Shown: positions 1 through 6,402 of the stretch, one piece after another | Position numbering within the stretch: the first letter of the stretch is position 1 | Layout: every line of letters starts with the position of its first letter | Origin: an uncultured Clostridia bacterium | Lineage (GTDB): Bacteria > Bacillota > Clostridia > Christensenellales > UBA1242 | Length of the DNA stretch: 7,630 nt | Reading direction: 5' to 3' | NCBI GenBank assembly: GCA_934725795.1 | Contig: CAKVCF010000028.1 | Coordinates: forward strand, 1-7,630 | Program-made: the position numbers and the translations under genes | The notes under the pieces: generated by a model | Database searches by the model: none | What the model was told of the DNA's origin: nothing | Seen by the model: only the letters and a program-made list of their open reading frames with translations

Positions 1-523
1 CCTTAATGCTTTCAAGCAATTCTGCATTGTTTTCAATATAACTTTTTTGTGGTTGTTCGCCCGCTTCTTTCTTTTCAAAAATCACATTAAATTCTGCATA
101 AAAACTTTCATTTAATTTTTCAGCAACCAATTCTGCCCTGTTAAGTTCTGTGGCATATTCATAAGTTGAAGGTGCAAGTTTTAACCTTACGTCAACTTTC
201 ATATGGTTAATTTCAACGGTTATATCGTCAAAGCTGAATTCTTTGTTCATTGCTGGAAAATTGTTTGTTATTGTTGTGTATGTATAGTTAGCTATCGTGC
301 GTTTATCAAGCGGACAAGCGGTTAAATTAAGGTCATATTTAACAAAATCGCCAATTTCAGTGTTAAGTGTTTCAATGATTTTTTGCTTTGCTTCATCTGT
401 TGGTTTAAAAGAATCTGGGTTAAACAAAAAATCAACAGTGCAAACATTTGTTTTCTCACTGTAAACAGCGTCTTTAAATTTAAGCCCGTCATAGATAGCA
501 TCTAAAACTGTTAATTTATCCAT
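1..523 (-). CDS. polC: Probable DNA polymerase III PolC, N-terminal part (runs off the window)
   Basis: An open frame starts at ATG 521-523 and runs through 174 codons without a stop to the left edge, so only the amino end is visible. The protein begins MDKLTVLDAIYDGLKF and has the alternating beta-strand and helix pattern of the PolC N-terminal domain: a hydrophobic strand (VCTVDFLF), a segment ending in a short FP motif, and a late pair of strands around VDVRLKLAPSTYEYA and FYAEFNVIFEKK. No polymerase or exonuclease motif lies within the visible part, so identity rests on this layout and on position: polC follows rseP (often with ispG between) in many Clostridia. PolC is the replicative polymerase of low-GC Gram-positives, with a built-in 3'-5' exonuclease. 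A purine-rich AAGGGA lies about 4 bases before the start. A hypothetical protein of another family cannot be excluded. Confidence 0.6.
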   Translation of the reverse strand, partial: MDKLTVLDAIYDGLKFKDAVYSEKTNVCTVDFLFNPDSFKPTDEAKQKIIETLNTEIGDFVKYDLNLTACPLDKRTIANYTYTTITNNFPAMNKEFSFDDITVEINHMKVDVRLKLAPSTYEYATELNRAELVAEKLNESFYAEFNVIFEKKEAGEQPQKSYIENNAELLESIK

Positions 524-555
524 AATTCCCTTTTTATTTTTTTATTAATTTTAAT

Positions 556-584
556 ATTGTAACATAAAATGTATGGTGTGTCAA
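556..584 (-). promoter_or_regulatory. Sigma-A type promoter of the polC-like gene
   Basis: On the minus strand a perfect -35 box TTGACA (579-584) is followed after exactly 17 bases by TACAAT (556-561), one mismatch from the consensus -10. The predicted start of transcription is near 549, giving a leader of about 26 bases before the ATG at 523. It is the best promoter match I found in the window and lies just downstream of the rseP terminator, so the polC-like gene is probably transcribed on its own. Confidence 0.8.
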
Positions 585-651
585 TAATCCAATCCCCTTC
601 ATAATCGTGCATAAAAGTTAATTATATTTTGCTGTTGTGTACAATTAAACT

Positions 652-683
652 AAAAAAACGTGCATATGTTAACACGTTTTTTT
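652..683 (-). terminator. Intrinsic terminator after rseP
   Basis: An inverted repeat AAAAAAACGTG (652-662) / CACGTTTTTTT (673-683) with a 10-base loop forms an 11-bp stem with a four-base CGTG/CACG core, flanked by runs of seven A and seven T. On the minus strand the hairpin is followed by TTTTTTT, the form of a Rho-independent terminator, about 75 bases after the rseP stop. The A/T flanks make it symmetrical, so it could also stop plus-strand transcription, but no plus-strand gene points into it. Confidence 0.8.
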
Positions 684-759
684 GCTGTTTTTTAAACTTA
701 ATTCAAACTTACAATTTATGTTATTGTTTATGATAATTAAGCCTTTTATACATAATGAT

Positions 760-1926
760 TTATAAAACAAATTGTAACACATCAACAACAATCACAAAGG
801 CAAATAATAATATCAAGCCAACATTATTGATTGTGTTAATCACTTCACGTTTGATTGGCTTTTTGCGTATCCACTCAATTATCACAAATATCATTTGGAA
901 GCCGTCCAACGCTGGAATTGGCAATAAGTTAAACACCGCAAGGTTAACTGCAATAAGTGGCAATAAAAGGAACAAGAAATTGAAACTTTGCATTGTCATA
1001 GTTGCCATACTCTTGATTGTTGTAACTGGTCCACCTAATGCAGTGATTGAAAGTTTGCCAGTAAGCAATTGACCAAATATAATCAACACTTTCCATGCCC
1101 AACGGCAAGTGAAAGGAATTGCCTGCAACAAGGCTTCACCAAACGAATAATGATAATACCCTATTGAAATTTCACCAGTGTCTTGATTTGTTGCAAACAT
1201 TGTCCAGCCTTGCATTTTGCCAGCACTATCATACACAACATTAATGCGTCCAGTTTGTGTGATTTTCTTGCCATCACGTTTAAGCATAAAATCAATTTCA
1301 TTTTCAACAATATAATAAGTTTTGCCGTTATCTTCAAAACTGTTTTCTGCGGTTATATCTTCGCCTTGATATGTTTTAAAGTTTTTGCTTAAATACTCAG
1401 TGATAAGGCTATCAAACATATCGTCTTTAACAAAGTCAATTTTTTTGCCTTCAATGCCATAAATCACATCATTTTTTTGCAAATATGTGTAGTTGATTGA
1501 AGTTGGTTGAATATTTTTAACTTGCAGTTGTTCATAGCCACAAGCCATTAATGCCACAAATGAGAAAATTATAGCACTTAAAAAGTTGAAAAATGCACCG
1601 CAAAATAGCACAATAAGGCGTTTCCAAGGCTTTTGGTTGTTAAACGCTTTTGGATTATCTGTTCCGTCTTCATTTTCGCCAGCAAAGGCACAATACCCGC
1701 CAAGCGGAATAAGCCTTAATGTGAAAAGTTCACCGTTTTTCTTTTTTTTCTGCAATAATTTAGGGCCAAAGCCAACGCTAAATTCAGTGATTTCAAACTT
1801 TAAAATTTTGCCTGCAATATAATGTCCAAACTCGTGAATAAGCACCATAAGCAACAAAACAACAATGGCTAACAAAATATAGCCAATGTAAGTAAAAGTT
1901 GAAGATACGCTTAACAAATTAAACAT
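760..1926 (-). CDS. rseP: RseP/RasP family site-2 intramembrane zinc metalloprotease
   Basis: This 388-residue membrane protease belongs to the S2P (M50B) family, which cuts transmembrane segments of anti-sigma factors and leftover signal peptides in the plasma membrane. The zinc-binding HEFGH motif is at residues 31-35 inside the first membrane segment (about 13-35). The family motifs IPLGGY (73-78) and an FNF segment (113-115, usual GPxxNF region) follow, the second opening membrane segment two. Residues roughly 125-235 form the extracytoplasmic PDZ-like part. The third zinc ligand is in NLLPIPALDG (333-342, Asp341), before a final membrane segment. All catalytic elements are present and the length is normal. 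The start is the only reasonable ATG, but its nearest Shine-Dalgarno-like GGAG (1942-1945) is 15 bases away, longer than usual. It stands alone between two hairpins; dxr, which often precedes it, is absent. Stop TAA. Confidence 0.95.
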   Translation of the reverse strand: MFNLLSVSSTFTYIGYILLAIVVLLLMVLIHEFGHYIAGKILKFEITEFSVGFGPKLLQKKKKNGELFTLRLIPLGGYCAFAGENEDGTDNPKAFNNQKPWKRLIVLFCGAFFNFLSAIIFSFVALMACGYEQLQVKNIQPTSINYTYLQKNDVIYGIEGKKIDFVKDDMFDSLITEYLSKNFKTYQGEDITAENSFEDNGKTYYIVENEIDFMLKRDGKKITQTGRINVVYDSAGKMQGWTMFATNQDTGEISIGYYHYSFGEALLQAIPFTCRWAWKVLIIFGQLLTGKLSITALGGPVTTIKSMATMTMQSFNFLFLLLPLIAVNLAVFNLLPIPALDGFQMIFVIIEWIRKKPIKREVINTINNVGLILLFAFVIVVDVLQFVL

Positions 1927-1961
1927 ATAAAATGTATACTGCTCCGTAATTAATTATTAAG

Positions 1962-1985
1962 TTATGTTGATTTACAACAACATAA
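1962..1985 (-). repeat. 8-bp inverted repeat in the rseP leader
   Basis: TTATGTTG (1962-1969) and CAACATAA (1978-1985) are perfect complements separated by 8 bases. The structure lies 36 bases upstream of the rseP start and about 16 bases before the GGAG. No T run follows on either strand, so it is not a terminator; it could be a leader hairpin or a protein-binding palindrome, or chance in AT-rich DNA. Confidence 0.4.
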
Positions 1986-2067
1986 TCTCTATTTTATTTG
2001 AATAATTGAATGCTATTAATCAAAAACATTATTAATATAATATTTTTGTTTTTAACCTTTAATTCAA

Positions 2068-2116
2068 AAATTAACACAATTTTAAGCAATCAAACTCAAA
2101 AATTTTGTGTTAATTT
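2068..2116 (-). terminator. Candidate intrinsic terminator after cdsA
   Basis: AAATTAACACAA (2068-2079) and TTGTGTTAATTT (2105-2116) form a perfect 12-bp stem. The stem can extend by four A-T pairs (2080-2083 with 2099-2102) past a two-base bulge, shortening the loop. On the minus strand the descending arm runs into TTTTTG. It sits about 150 bases after the cdsA stop. The stem is AT-rich and the T run short, so termination may be weak; it would separate frr-uppS-cdsA from rseP. Confidence 0.5.
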
Positions 2117-2266
2117 ATCTTTTGTTCTATATTGATTTGTATATTAAATCATTTCTTGTTTGATTTTTATTAATTAAACCTACTAAATAATGTTTTAATT
2201 ATACATTTAATTTGTTTGATTTAAAGCACATATTAGAATAGGCCTATTTAATTTATCAAAATCACA

Positions 2267-3166
2267 CTAAATTAAGATGCAAACCAAAATAATATATACG
2301 AATGTTGAAACAAATGTCATAGCATCAACTCTATCCATCATGCCGCCATGGCCAGGGAAGATTGTTCCGCTATCTTTAACACCTGCTCTACGTTTTAAAA
2401 AGCTTTCAAACAAATCGCCTGCTTGGCCAACAGCTGAAGCAACAAAACCGATAAGCATAAAATGCCACCACTCCATATTAAGGTTGGTTAAAATTGGTTG
2501 CCAGCCGTTATAGAAATGCACAACAACATAAACAAGCATTGCACCAAACACACCACCGATTATGCCGCCAACTGCCCCGCTGATTGTTTTGTTAGGGCTA
2601 ATTTTTGGTGCAAGTTTTGGTCCTTTAAACGCTGAACCGATAAGATATGCAAATGTATCTGTAAGCATAGTAACAGCAAATACCAAAAGAATAAATGGCA
2701 CTGAAAATCTTGTAACACTTGTGTATGCGTCCATACGGTTAATTGCAAGCAATGTGCCAAACATAAATGTTGGGTAAAGGCAGTTAATTAATGTGTAAAC
2801 ACCTGTTTTGAAAGCAACGCGGAAACCTGCTTGTGTGTTTGAAAAGAACTCAAACAAACAAACCAAAAATGCGTAAACTAACACTGCACCAATTTGAATA
2901 AGTGCCACAAAGCCGATATTCATTTTGCCGTTGCAAATAAGCAAAATAACATAGTTCAGCACAATATAAAACATACTGAATATGCGGTTAGGCTCTTTTT
3001 CACGCTTCGCCAAAATGTTTGCCATCTCGTTACTTGCAACAAAGCAAATAAAGATAACAAATATATCAAAAATGTAATCGCCAATATTGTTAGGCAAAAA
3101 CTTGCTTGCGATTGCTAACACTGTTGCCAAAACAATAAAAATACTTGTTAAAAATCTCTTTTCCAT
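2267..3166 (-). CDS. cdsA: Phosphatidate cytidylyltransferase (CDP-diglyceride synthase)
   Basis: The enzyme makes CDP-diacylglycerol from phosphatidic acid and CTP at the inner membrane, the branch point for phosphatidylglycerol and other phospholipids. The 299-residue protein is almost entirely membrane helices, beginning with one at residues 5-22. Near the C-terminus it carries the complete family signature, from about residue 255: SFLKRRAGVKDSG followed by FPGHGGMMDRVDA, including the conserved Lys-Asp and the HGG-x-x-DR-x-D metal and substrate site. Length is normal (about 260-300). The ATG at 3166 overlaps the end of uppS by 19 bases and is preceded by AAAGGAAG within uppS, so the two are co-transcribed and probably translationally coupled. 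The stop is TAG. Downstream, dxr is not in its common place. Confidence 0.96.
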   Translation of the reverse strand: MEKRFLTSIFIVLATVLAIASKFLPNNIGDYIFDIFVIFICFVASNEMANILAKREKEPNRIFSMFYIVLNYVILLICNGKMNIGFVALIQIGAVLVYAFLVCLFEFFSNTQAGFRVAFKTGVYTLINCLYPTFMFGTLLAINRMDAYTSVTRFSVPFILLVFAVTMLTDTFAYLIGSAFKGPKLAPKISPNKTISGAVGGIIGGVFGAMLVYVVVHFYNGWQPILTNLNMEWWHFMLIGFVASAVGQAGDLFESFLKRRAGVKDSGTIFPGHGGMMDRVDAMTFVSTFVYIILVCILI

Positions 3167-3888
3167 TTGTCTTCCTTTATCGCGCCAAATCTACGCTCTC
3201 TCTTTAAATAATTTTTTAATGCTTTAACCAAATCATTTTTTGTAAACGCTGGCCAATATGTTTTTGGAAAACTCCACTCTGCATATGCTGCCTGCCAAAC
3301 CATAAAGTTGCTTGTTCGTTGCTCACCAGATGTGCGAATAACAAAGTCAAGTGGCAAAAGTTCTGCTGAATATAAGCGTTTTTCAAGTTCTTCTTTGGTT
3401 ATTATTGTTACGCCGTCAGCAATACATTTATTCACTGCCATAAGTACTTCTTGTTGACCACCATAGTTTATACAAGGGTTTAAAATAAAGCCATTTTTTG
3501 ATTTAGTTTGTTGCATTAATTTTACCGCTTTTTGCCTTATATTAACTGGTATACGTTCGTCCGTCATATCGCCAGAAATAATAACACGCACGTCTTGGCT
3601 TAAATACTCTTTTTCATATTCGTCAAGCATTTGGTCAAAAAGTTGCATAAGATAGTCAACTTCTTTTTTAGGACGTTTCCAATTTTCAGCCGAAAAGCAG
3701 TAAAGTGAAAGGTTTTTGATGCCAAGTTCACGCACAAATTCGATTTGTTTTTTAAGATTTTCAAAACCGTATTTATGCCCTATCATACGCACCATACCAC
3801 GTTTTTTTGCCCATCTGCCATTGCCATCAATAATCAATGCAATATGTTTAGGCAAACGTGGATTGTTTTTAAGTTTTTGAATATTCAT
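3148..3888 (-). CDS. uppS: Isoprenyl (undecaprenyl) diphosphate synthase
   Basis: This cis-prenyltransferase adds isopentenyl diphosphate units to farnesyl diphosphate to give the C55 lipid carrier used in peptidoglycan and wall-polymer synthesis. The 246-residue protein has the family's usual length. The catalytic block IDGNGRWAKKRG starts at residue 20 with the catalytic Asp21 (the residue before it is usually Met, here Ile). The FSAENWKRP block follows, and the C-terminal substrate block reads IRTSGEQRTSNFMVWQAAYAEW, with the closing RERRFGAI segment. All diphosphate-binding arginines I can place are kept. The start overlaps the frr stop in TAATG, with GGAAG (3893-3897) four bases upstream inside frr. 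The 3' end overlaps cdsA. Stop TAA. Confidence 0.97.
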   Translation of the reverse strand: MNIQKLKNNPRLPKHIALIIDGNGRWAKKRGMVRMIGHKYGFENLKKQIEFVRELGIKNLSLYCFSAENWKRPKKEVDYLMQLFDQMLDEYEKEYLSQDVRVIISGDMTDERIPVNIRQKAVKLMQQTKSKNGFILNPCINYGGQQEVLMAVNKCIADGVTIITKEELEKRLYSAELLPLDFVIRTSGEQRTSNFMVWQAAYAEWSFPKTYWPAFTKNDLVKALKNYLKRERRFGAIKEDKWKRDF

Positions 3889-4454
3889 TAAACTTCCATT
3901 ATTTCTTGGATTTTCCTTTCGCAGGCGACATCTGCTTTATCTGTGTAAGTATCCAAACTCTTTTGCACGTCTTTTTCAAGACCTGCTAAATCGTCTTCAC
4001 TGATAGTGCTGTTCTTCTTCATATCTTTAAAAACGTCAAGACAATCACGGCGTGCGTTACGCATTGCAATTTTTGTTTCTTCCAACAATTTTTTTGCATC
4101 CTTGCTGTATTCACGTCTGCGTTCTTCTGTAAGCATTGGAAAGCCTACGCGAATAATTTTGCCATCATCACTTACAGATACACCTAAATTTGCAGCCTCA
4201 ATGCCAGTTTTGATTGCTTTGAGTGTGCTTGCGTCCCATGGTGATACAACTAACATACGTGCATCTTGCACAATTATATTCGAAGTTTGGTTAATTGGTG
4301 TGCGTGTGCCATAATAATCGACCTTAATGCCTTCAATAAGTTTTGGGTTTGCCCTACCAACACGGATAAGCATTAATTCGTCAATAAAATGGTTGAATTG
4401 TTTTTCTAACTTTTCTTCAAAGTCCATCATAGTCATTTCAACGTCTTCGTTCAT
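3888..4454 (-). CDS. frr: Ribosome recycling factor
   Basis: RRF works with EF-G to split the post-termination ribosome so that its subunits can be reused. The 188-residue protein matches the family length (about 185). Domain I begins with the helix around FEEKLEKQFNHFIDEL, followed by the hallmark LIRVGRANPKL. The beta-rich domain II comes next, with YYGTRTPINQ and VVSPWD. The long C-terminal helices contain FPMLTEERRREYSKDAKK and MRNARRD, both strongly conserved. AAGGAGA (4464-4470) lies 9 bases before the ATG at 4454. The upstream partner is normally pyrH; here a strong terminator and a noncoding gap precede frr, so it must have its own promoter, which I could not place confidently. The TAA stop overlaps the uppS ATG by one base, which points to coupling of translation. 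Confidence 0.98.
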   Translation of the reverse strand: MNEDVEMTMMDFEEKLEKQFNHFIDELMLIRVGRANPKLIEGIKVDYYGTRTPINQTSNIIVQDARMLVVSPWDASTLKAIKTGIEAANLGVSVSDDGKIIRVGFPMLTEERRREYSKDAKKLLEETKIAMRNARRDCLDVFKDMKKNSTISEDDLAGLEKDVQKSLDTYTDKADVACERKIQEIMEV

Positions 4455-4540
4455 TAAAAAATTTCTCCTTAAAACAAAATAGATTTATTTAATTAAAATA
4501 TAACTAATATAATCTAAAATATAATAACTAAAAGCAAAAA

Positions 4541-4569
4541 AAATAGCAAGTAAAATTAACTTGCTATTT
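4541..4569 (-). terminator. Intrinsic terminator of the rpsB-tsf operon
   Basis: AAATAGCAAGT (4541-4551) and ACTTGCTATTT (4559-4569) form a perfect 11-bp stem with a 7-base loop. On the minus strand the hairpin runs directly into a run of T (TTTTTTTT, then GC), the classic Rho-independent form. It starts about 55 bases after the tsf stop. It cleanly separates rpsB-tsf from frr-uppS-cdsA. Confidence 0.9.
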
Positions 4570-4622
4570 ATCTTTAAATAAACATCTTAACAATCTCTTC
4601 AACTATTTTAAAGACTTTAAGA

Positions 4623-5282
4623 TTATTTCATTTGAGATTGTGCAGCAACTTCTGCAGCAAAGTCGTCATTACGTTTTTCAAGGCCTTCACCCATAACCAT
4701 AAGTGTGAAACGGCGGATTGTGATTTTTTCACCAATCTTTGCAATAAGACCAGTTAAAACATCTTTAACTTTCTTTTTGCCGTCTGGGTCTTTGATGTAA
4801 ACTTGTTCCATCAAAACAACTTCTTCATAGTATTTATTGATTTTACCTTCAACAATTCTGTCAACGATATTGGCTGGTTTGCCTTCGTTAATAAGTTGAG
4901 CACGGTAAATTTCTTTTTCTTTTTCAACTAAATCTTGTGGCACTTCGTTGATATTTACACAAATTGGACGTGATGCAACAACTTGCATTGCAAGGTTGTG
5001 TGCAAATTCACGCAATTCTTCGTTCTTAGCAGCGAAGTCTGTTTCAGTGTTGATTTCGATAAGTGAAGCAAAACTGCCATTGCCATGAACATAACTTTCA
5101 ATAAAGCCTTCTGCTGCAATACGGCCTTCTTTTTTAGCTGCTTTTGCAACGCCACGTTCACGTAAAATTTCAACGGCTTTGTCTACATTACCTTCTGCTT
5201 CGGTTAATGCTTTTTTGCAGTCCATCATGCCTGCACCTGTAATATCTCTTAAATTTGCAACATCTTTTGCTGTAATAACCAT
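4623..5282 (-). CDS. tsf: Elongation factor Ts
   Basis: EF-Ts is the nucleotide exchange factor that reloads EF-Tu with GTP in the cytoplasm. The protein starts [18 protein letters not shown] and shows the UBA-like N-terminal domain (residues about 1-45) with [18 protein letters not shown], then the EF-Tu-contacting [12 protein letters not shown] motif. At 219 residues it is the compact form common in many Gram-positives, shorter than the roughly 280 of E. coli. A longer in-frame start exists 20 codons upstream inside rpsB. I chose ATG 5280-5282 because it has AAAGGGGG (5288-5295) five bases upstream and because the family's N-terminus aligns there. It follows the rpsB stop after 13 bases in the universal rpsB-tsf operon. 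Stop TAA. Confidence 0.97.
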   Translation of the reverse strand: MVITAKDVANLRDITGAGMMDCKKALTEAEGNVDKAVEILRERGVAKAAKKEGRIAAEGFIESYVHGNGSFASLIEINTETDFAAKNEELREFAHNLAMQVVASRPICVNINEVPQDLVEKEKEIYRAQLINEGKPANIVDRIVEGKINKYYEEVVLMEQVYIKDPDGKKKVKDVLTGLIAKIGEKITIRRFTLMVMGEGLEKRNDDFAAEVAAQSQMK

Positions 5283-5287
5283 AAAAT

Positions 5288-5295
5288 CCCCCTTT
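5288..5295 (-). promoter_or_regulatory. Ribosome binding site that fixes the tsf start
   Basis: The minus strand reads AAAGGGGG here, five bases before ATG 5280-5282 and immediately after the rpsB TAG stop. It decides for this start over the in-frame ATG inside rpsB 60 bases upstream. Confidence 0.8.
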
Positions 5296-6135
5296 CTATT
5301 CTTTAACTGGTTGTTCAGTTGCTTCTGCTTTTTTTGCAACACGTTTACGTGCTGGTTTTTCTGCTGGTTTTTCGTCTTCTTTAACGATTTCGCCAGTAAC
5401 CATAGCTTCCATGCTTACATCTTCATCTTCAGCGTTAAGGTCGTGTAAAATTTCGCCACCTTTTGCTTCCATAATAGCGTCCGTTAAAGCACTAAGAATA
5501 AGTTTAACTGAACCGATAGCATCATCATTTGCTGGGATGCAAACTGTAACATCATCTGGGTCGCTGTTTGTATCAACAATACCAACAGTTGGGATACCAA
5601 GACGTTTAGCTTCTTTAACTGCAATGTGTTCCATGTGTGGGTCAACCAAAATGATAAGACCTGGAATTGAAGTCATATCTTTGATACCGCTAAGGTTTGC
5701 AGCAAGTTTATCACGTTCTGCTTTAAGTTTGATAACTTCTTTTTTAGGCAACAAATCGAAATCGCCAAGTGTTTCCATATTGTTAAGTTTGTTCATGCGG
5801 TCAATACGTTTACGGATTGTTGTGAAGTTAGTAAGTGTACCACCTAACCAACGTGTGTTAACATAGAACATACCACAACGTTCTGCTTCTTGTTTAACAG
5901 TTTCGCTGGCTTGTTTCTTTGTGCCAACAAACAATACGTTTGCACCTGCAAGCACTTTTTCTTTGATGAATACATATGCTTCATCAACTTGTTTTGAAGT
6001 ATCTTCAAGGTTCAAAATGTGAATATCATTTCTGCTTGTGTAAATATACTTCTTCATTTTTGGGTTCCATTTACGGGTTTGATGGCCGAAATGACAACCA
6101 GCCTCTAATAATTGTTTCATTGAAATAACTGACAT
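5296..6135 (-). CDS. rpsB: Small ribosomal subunit protein S2 (uS2)
   Basis: S2 binds the 30S subunit between head and body and is needed for S1 or mRNA docking in many bacteria. The 279-residue protein begins [19 protein letters not shown], followed by the conserved [21 protein letters not shown]. Further conserved segments are [21 protein letters not shown] and [14 protein letters not shown]. The S2 core ends near residue 230. The last roughly 48 residues are an extra low-complexity tail, first acidic (AEDEDVSME) and then rich in Lys, Ala and Pro ([18 protein letters not shown]). This makes the protein longer than the usual 230-260. A perfect AGGAGGT (6144-6150) lies 8 bases before the start, as expected for a highly expressed gene. 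tsf follows 13 bases later. Stop TAG. Confidence 0.98.
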   Translation of the reverse strand: MSVISMKQLLEAGCHFGHQTRKWNPKMKKYIYTSRNDIHILNLEDTSKQVDEAYVFIKEKVLAGANVLFVGTKKQASETVKQEAERCGMFYVNTRWLGGTLTNFTTIRKRIDRMNKLNNMETLGDFDLLPKKEVIKLKAERDKLAANLSGIKDMTSIPGLIILVDPHMEHIAVKEAKRLGIPTVGIVDTNSDPDDVTVCIPANDDAIGSVKLILSALTDAIMEAKGGEILHDLNAEDEDVSMEAMVTGEIVKEDEKPAEKPARKRVAKKAEATEQPVKE

Positions 6136-6143
6136 TTAAATTT

Positions 6144-6150
6144 ACCTCCT
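6144..6150 (-). promoter_or_regulatory. Consensus Shine-Dalgarno of rpsB
   Basis: AGGAGGT on the minus strand with an 8-base spacer to ATG 6133-6135. It is the strongest ribosome binding site in the window and fits high expression of a ribosomal protein. Confidence 0.85.
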
Positions 6151-6243
6151 GTTTGTCTCTTCCCCACTATTCATTTTGCTTTAAAACCATATTTAGGCAA
6201 CAGATAAGCAATCGTAATGGGTGCTTTTTCATTGAACAAGCAA

Positions 6244-6272
6244 ATACTAACAAAAAAACAAAAAAAAGTCAA
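6244..6272 (-). promoter_or_regulatory. Candidate rpsB promoter
   Basis: On the minus strand TTGACT (6267-6272, one mismatch from TTGACA) is followed after 17 bases by TAGTAT (6244-6249, two mismatches from TATAAT). The spacer is almost pure T. Transcription would start near 6237 and give a leader of about 100 bases before rpsB, long enough for an autoregulatory structure, although I see no clear one. The -35 overlaps the hairpin listed at 6261-6292. Confidence 0.45.
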
Positions 6273-6292
6273 CAATATATTGACATTTTTTT
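6261..6292 (-). terminator. Weak candidate terminator between the DUF1292 gene and rpsB
   Basis: GTCAA (6268-6272) and TTGAC (6280-6284) pair around a 7-base loop and are flanked by seven A on one side and seven T on the other. On the minus strand the structure is A run, hairpin, TTTTTTTG, then a second run of seven T. The core stem is only 5 bp, so strength is doubtful. It is more than 100 bases downstream of the DUF1292 stop. It could end the ruvX-DUF1292 transcript or simply be part of the rpsB promoter. Confidence 0.4.
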
Positions 6293-6402
6293 GCTTAATA
6301 ATATCAAACTAAATTCAACTAAATTATTTAAGTTATTGCGTGATATAAAATAACACACAAACTTTAAGGCATTATCTTAAAAGGTGTTAAATAAGGCAAT
6401 GT

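Larger units (their letters stand above)
1927..2266. other. 340-base AT-rich intergenic region between cdsA and rseP
   Basis: No credible open frame exists here on either strand. The stretch is much richer in A and T than the flanking genes. It contains a long hairpin (2068-2116) that may end the frr-uppS-cdsA unit, and a small 8-bp hairpin (1962-1985) in what should be the rseP leader. I found no -35/-10 pair with good spacing for rseP. In many Firmicutes the dxr gene occupies this position; I see no recognisable remnant of it, but a fully decayed one could not be recognised by eye. Confidence 0.7.

Noticed and set aside
755..1072. Plus-strand open frame of 105 codons opposite rseP
   Set aside because: It lies antisense to a full-length, motif-complete rseP, has no family features or ribosome binding site, and is a shadow frame.
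5283..5342. Longer tsf with 20 extra N-terminal residues overlapping rpsB
   Set aside because: The extension is Lys/Gln/Asn-rich, unlike any EF-Ts N-terminus, and a strong ribosome binding site lies directly before the downstream ATG.
5411..5866. Plus-strand open frame of 151 codons opposite rpsB
   Set aside because: It is entirely antisense to rpsB, has a Ser/Leu/Ile-rich composition typical of a reverse-complement shadow, and has no supporting site.
6301..6335. Short direct repeats of ACTAAATT in the rpsB upstream region
   Set aside because: Two 8-base AT-rich copies close together are expected by chance in such DNA; no regular array or palindrome accompanies them.
6362..6383. Bulged 7-bp hairpin just after the DUF1292 gene
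   Set aside because: It is all but one or two pairs A-T, has a bulge and is not followed by a T run, so it is not a credible terminator.
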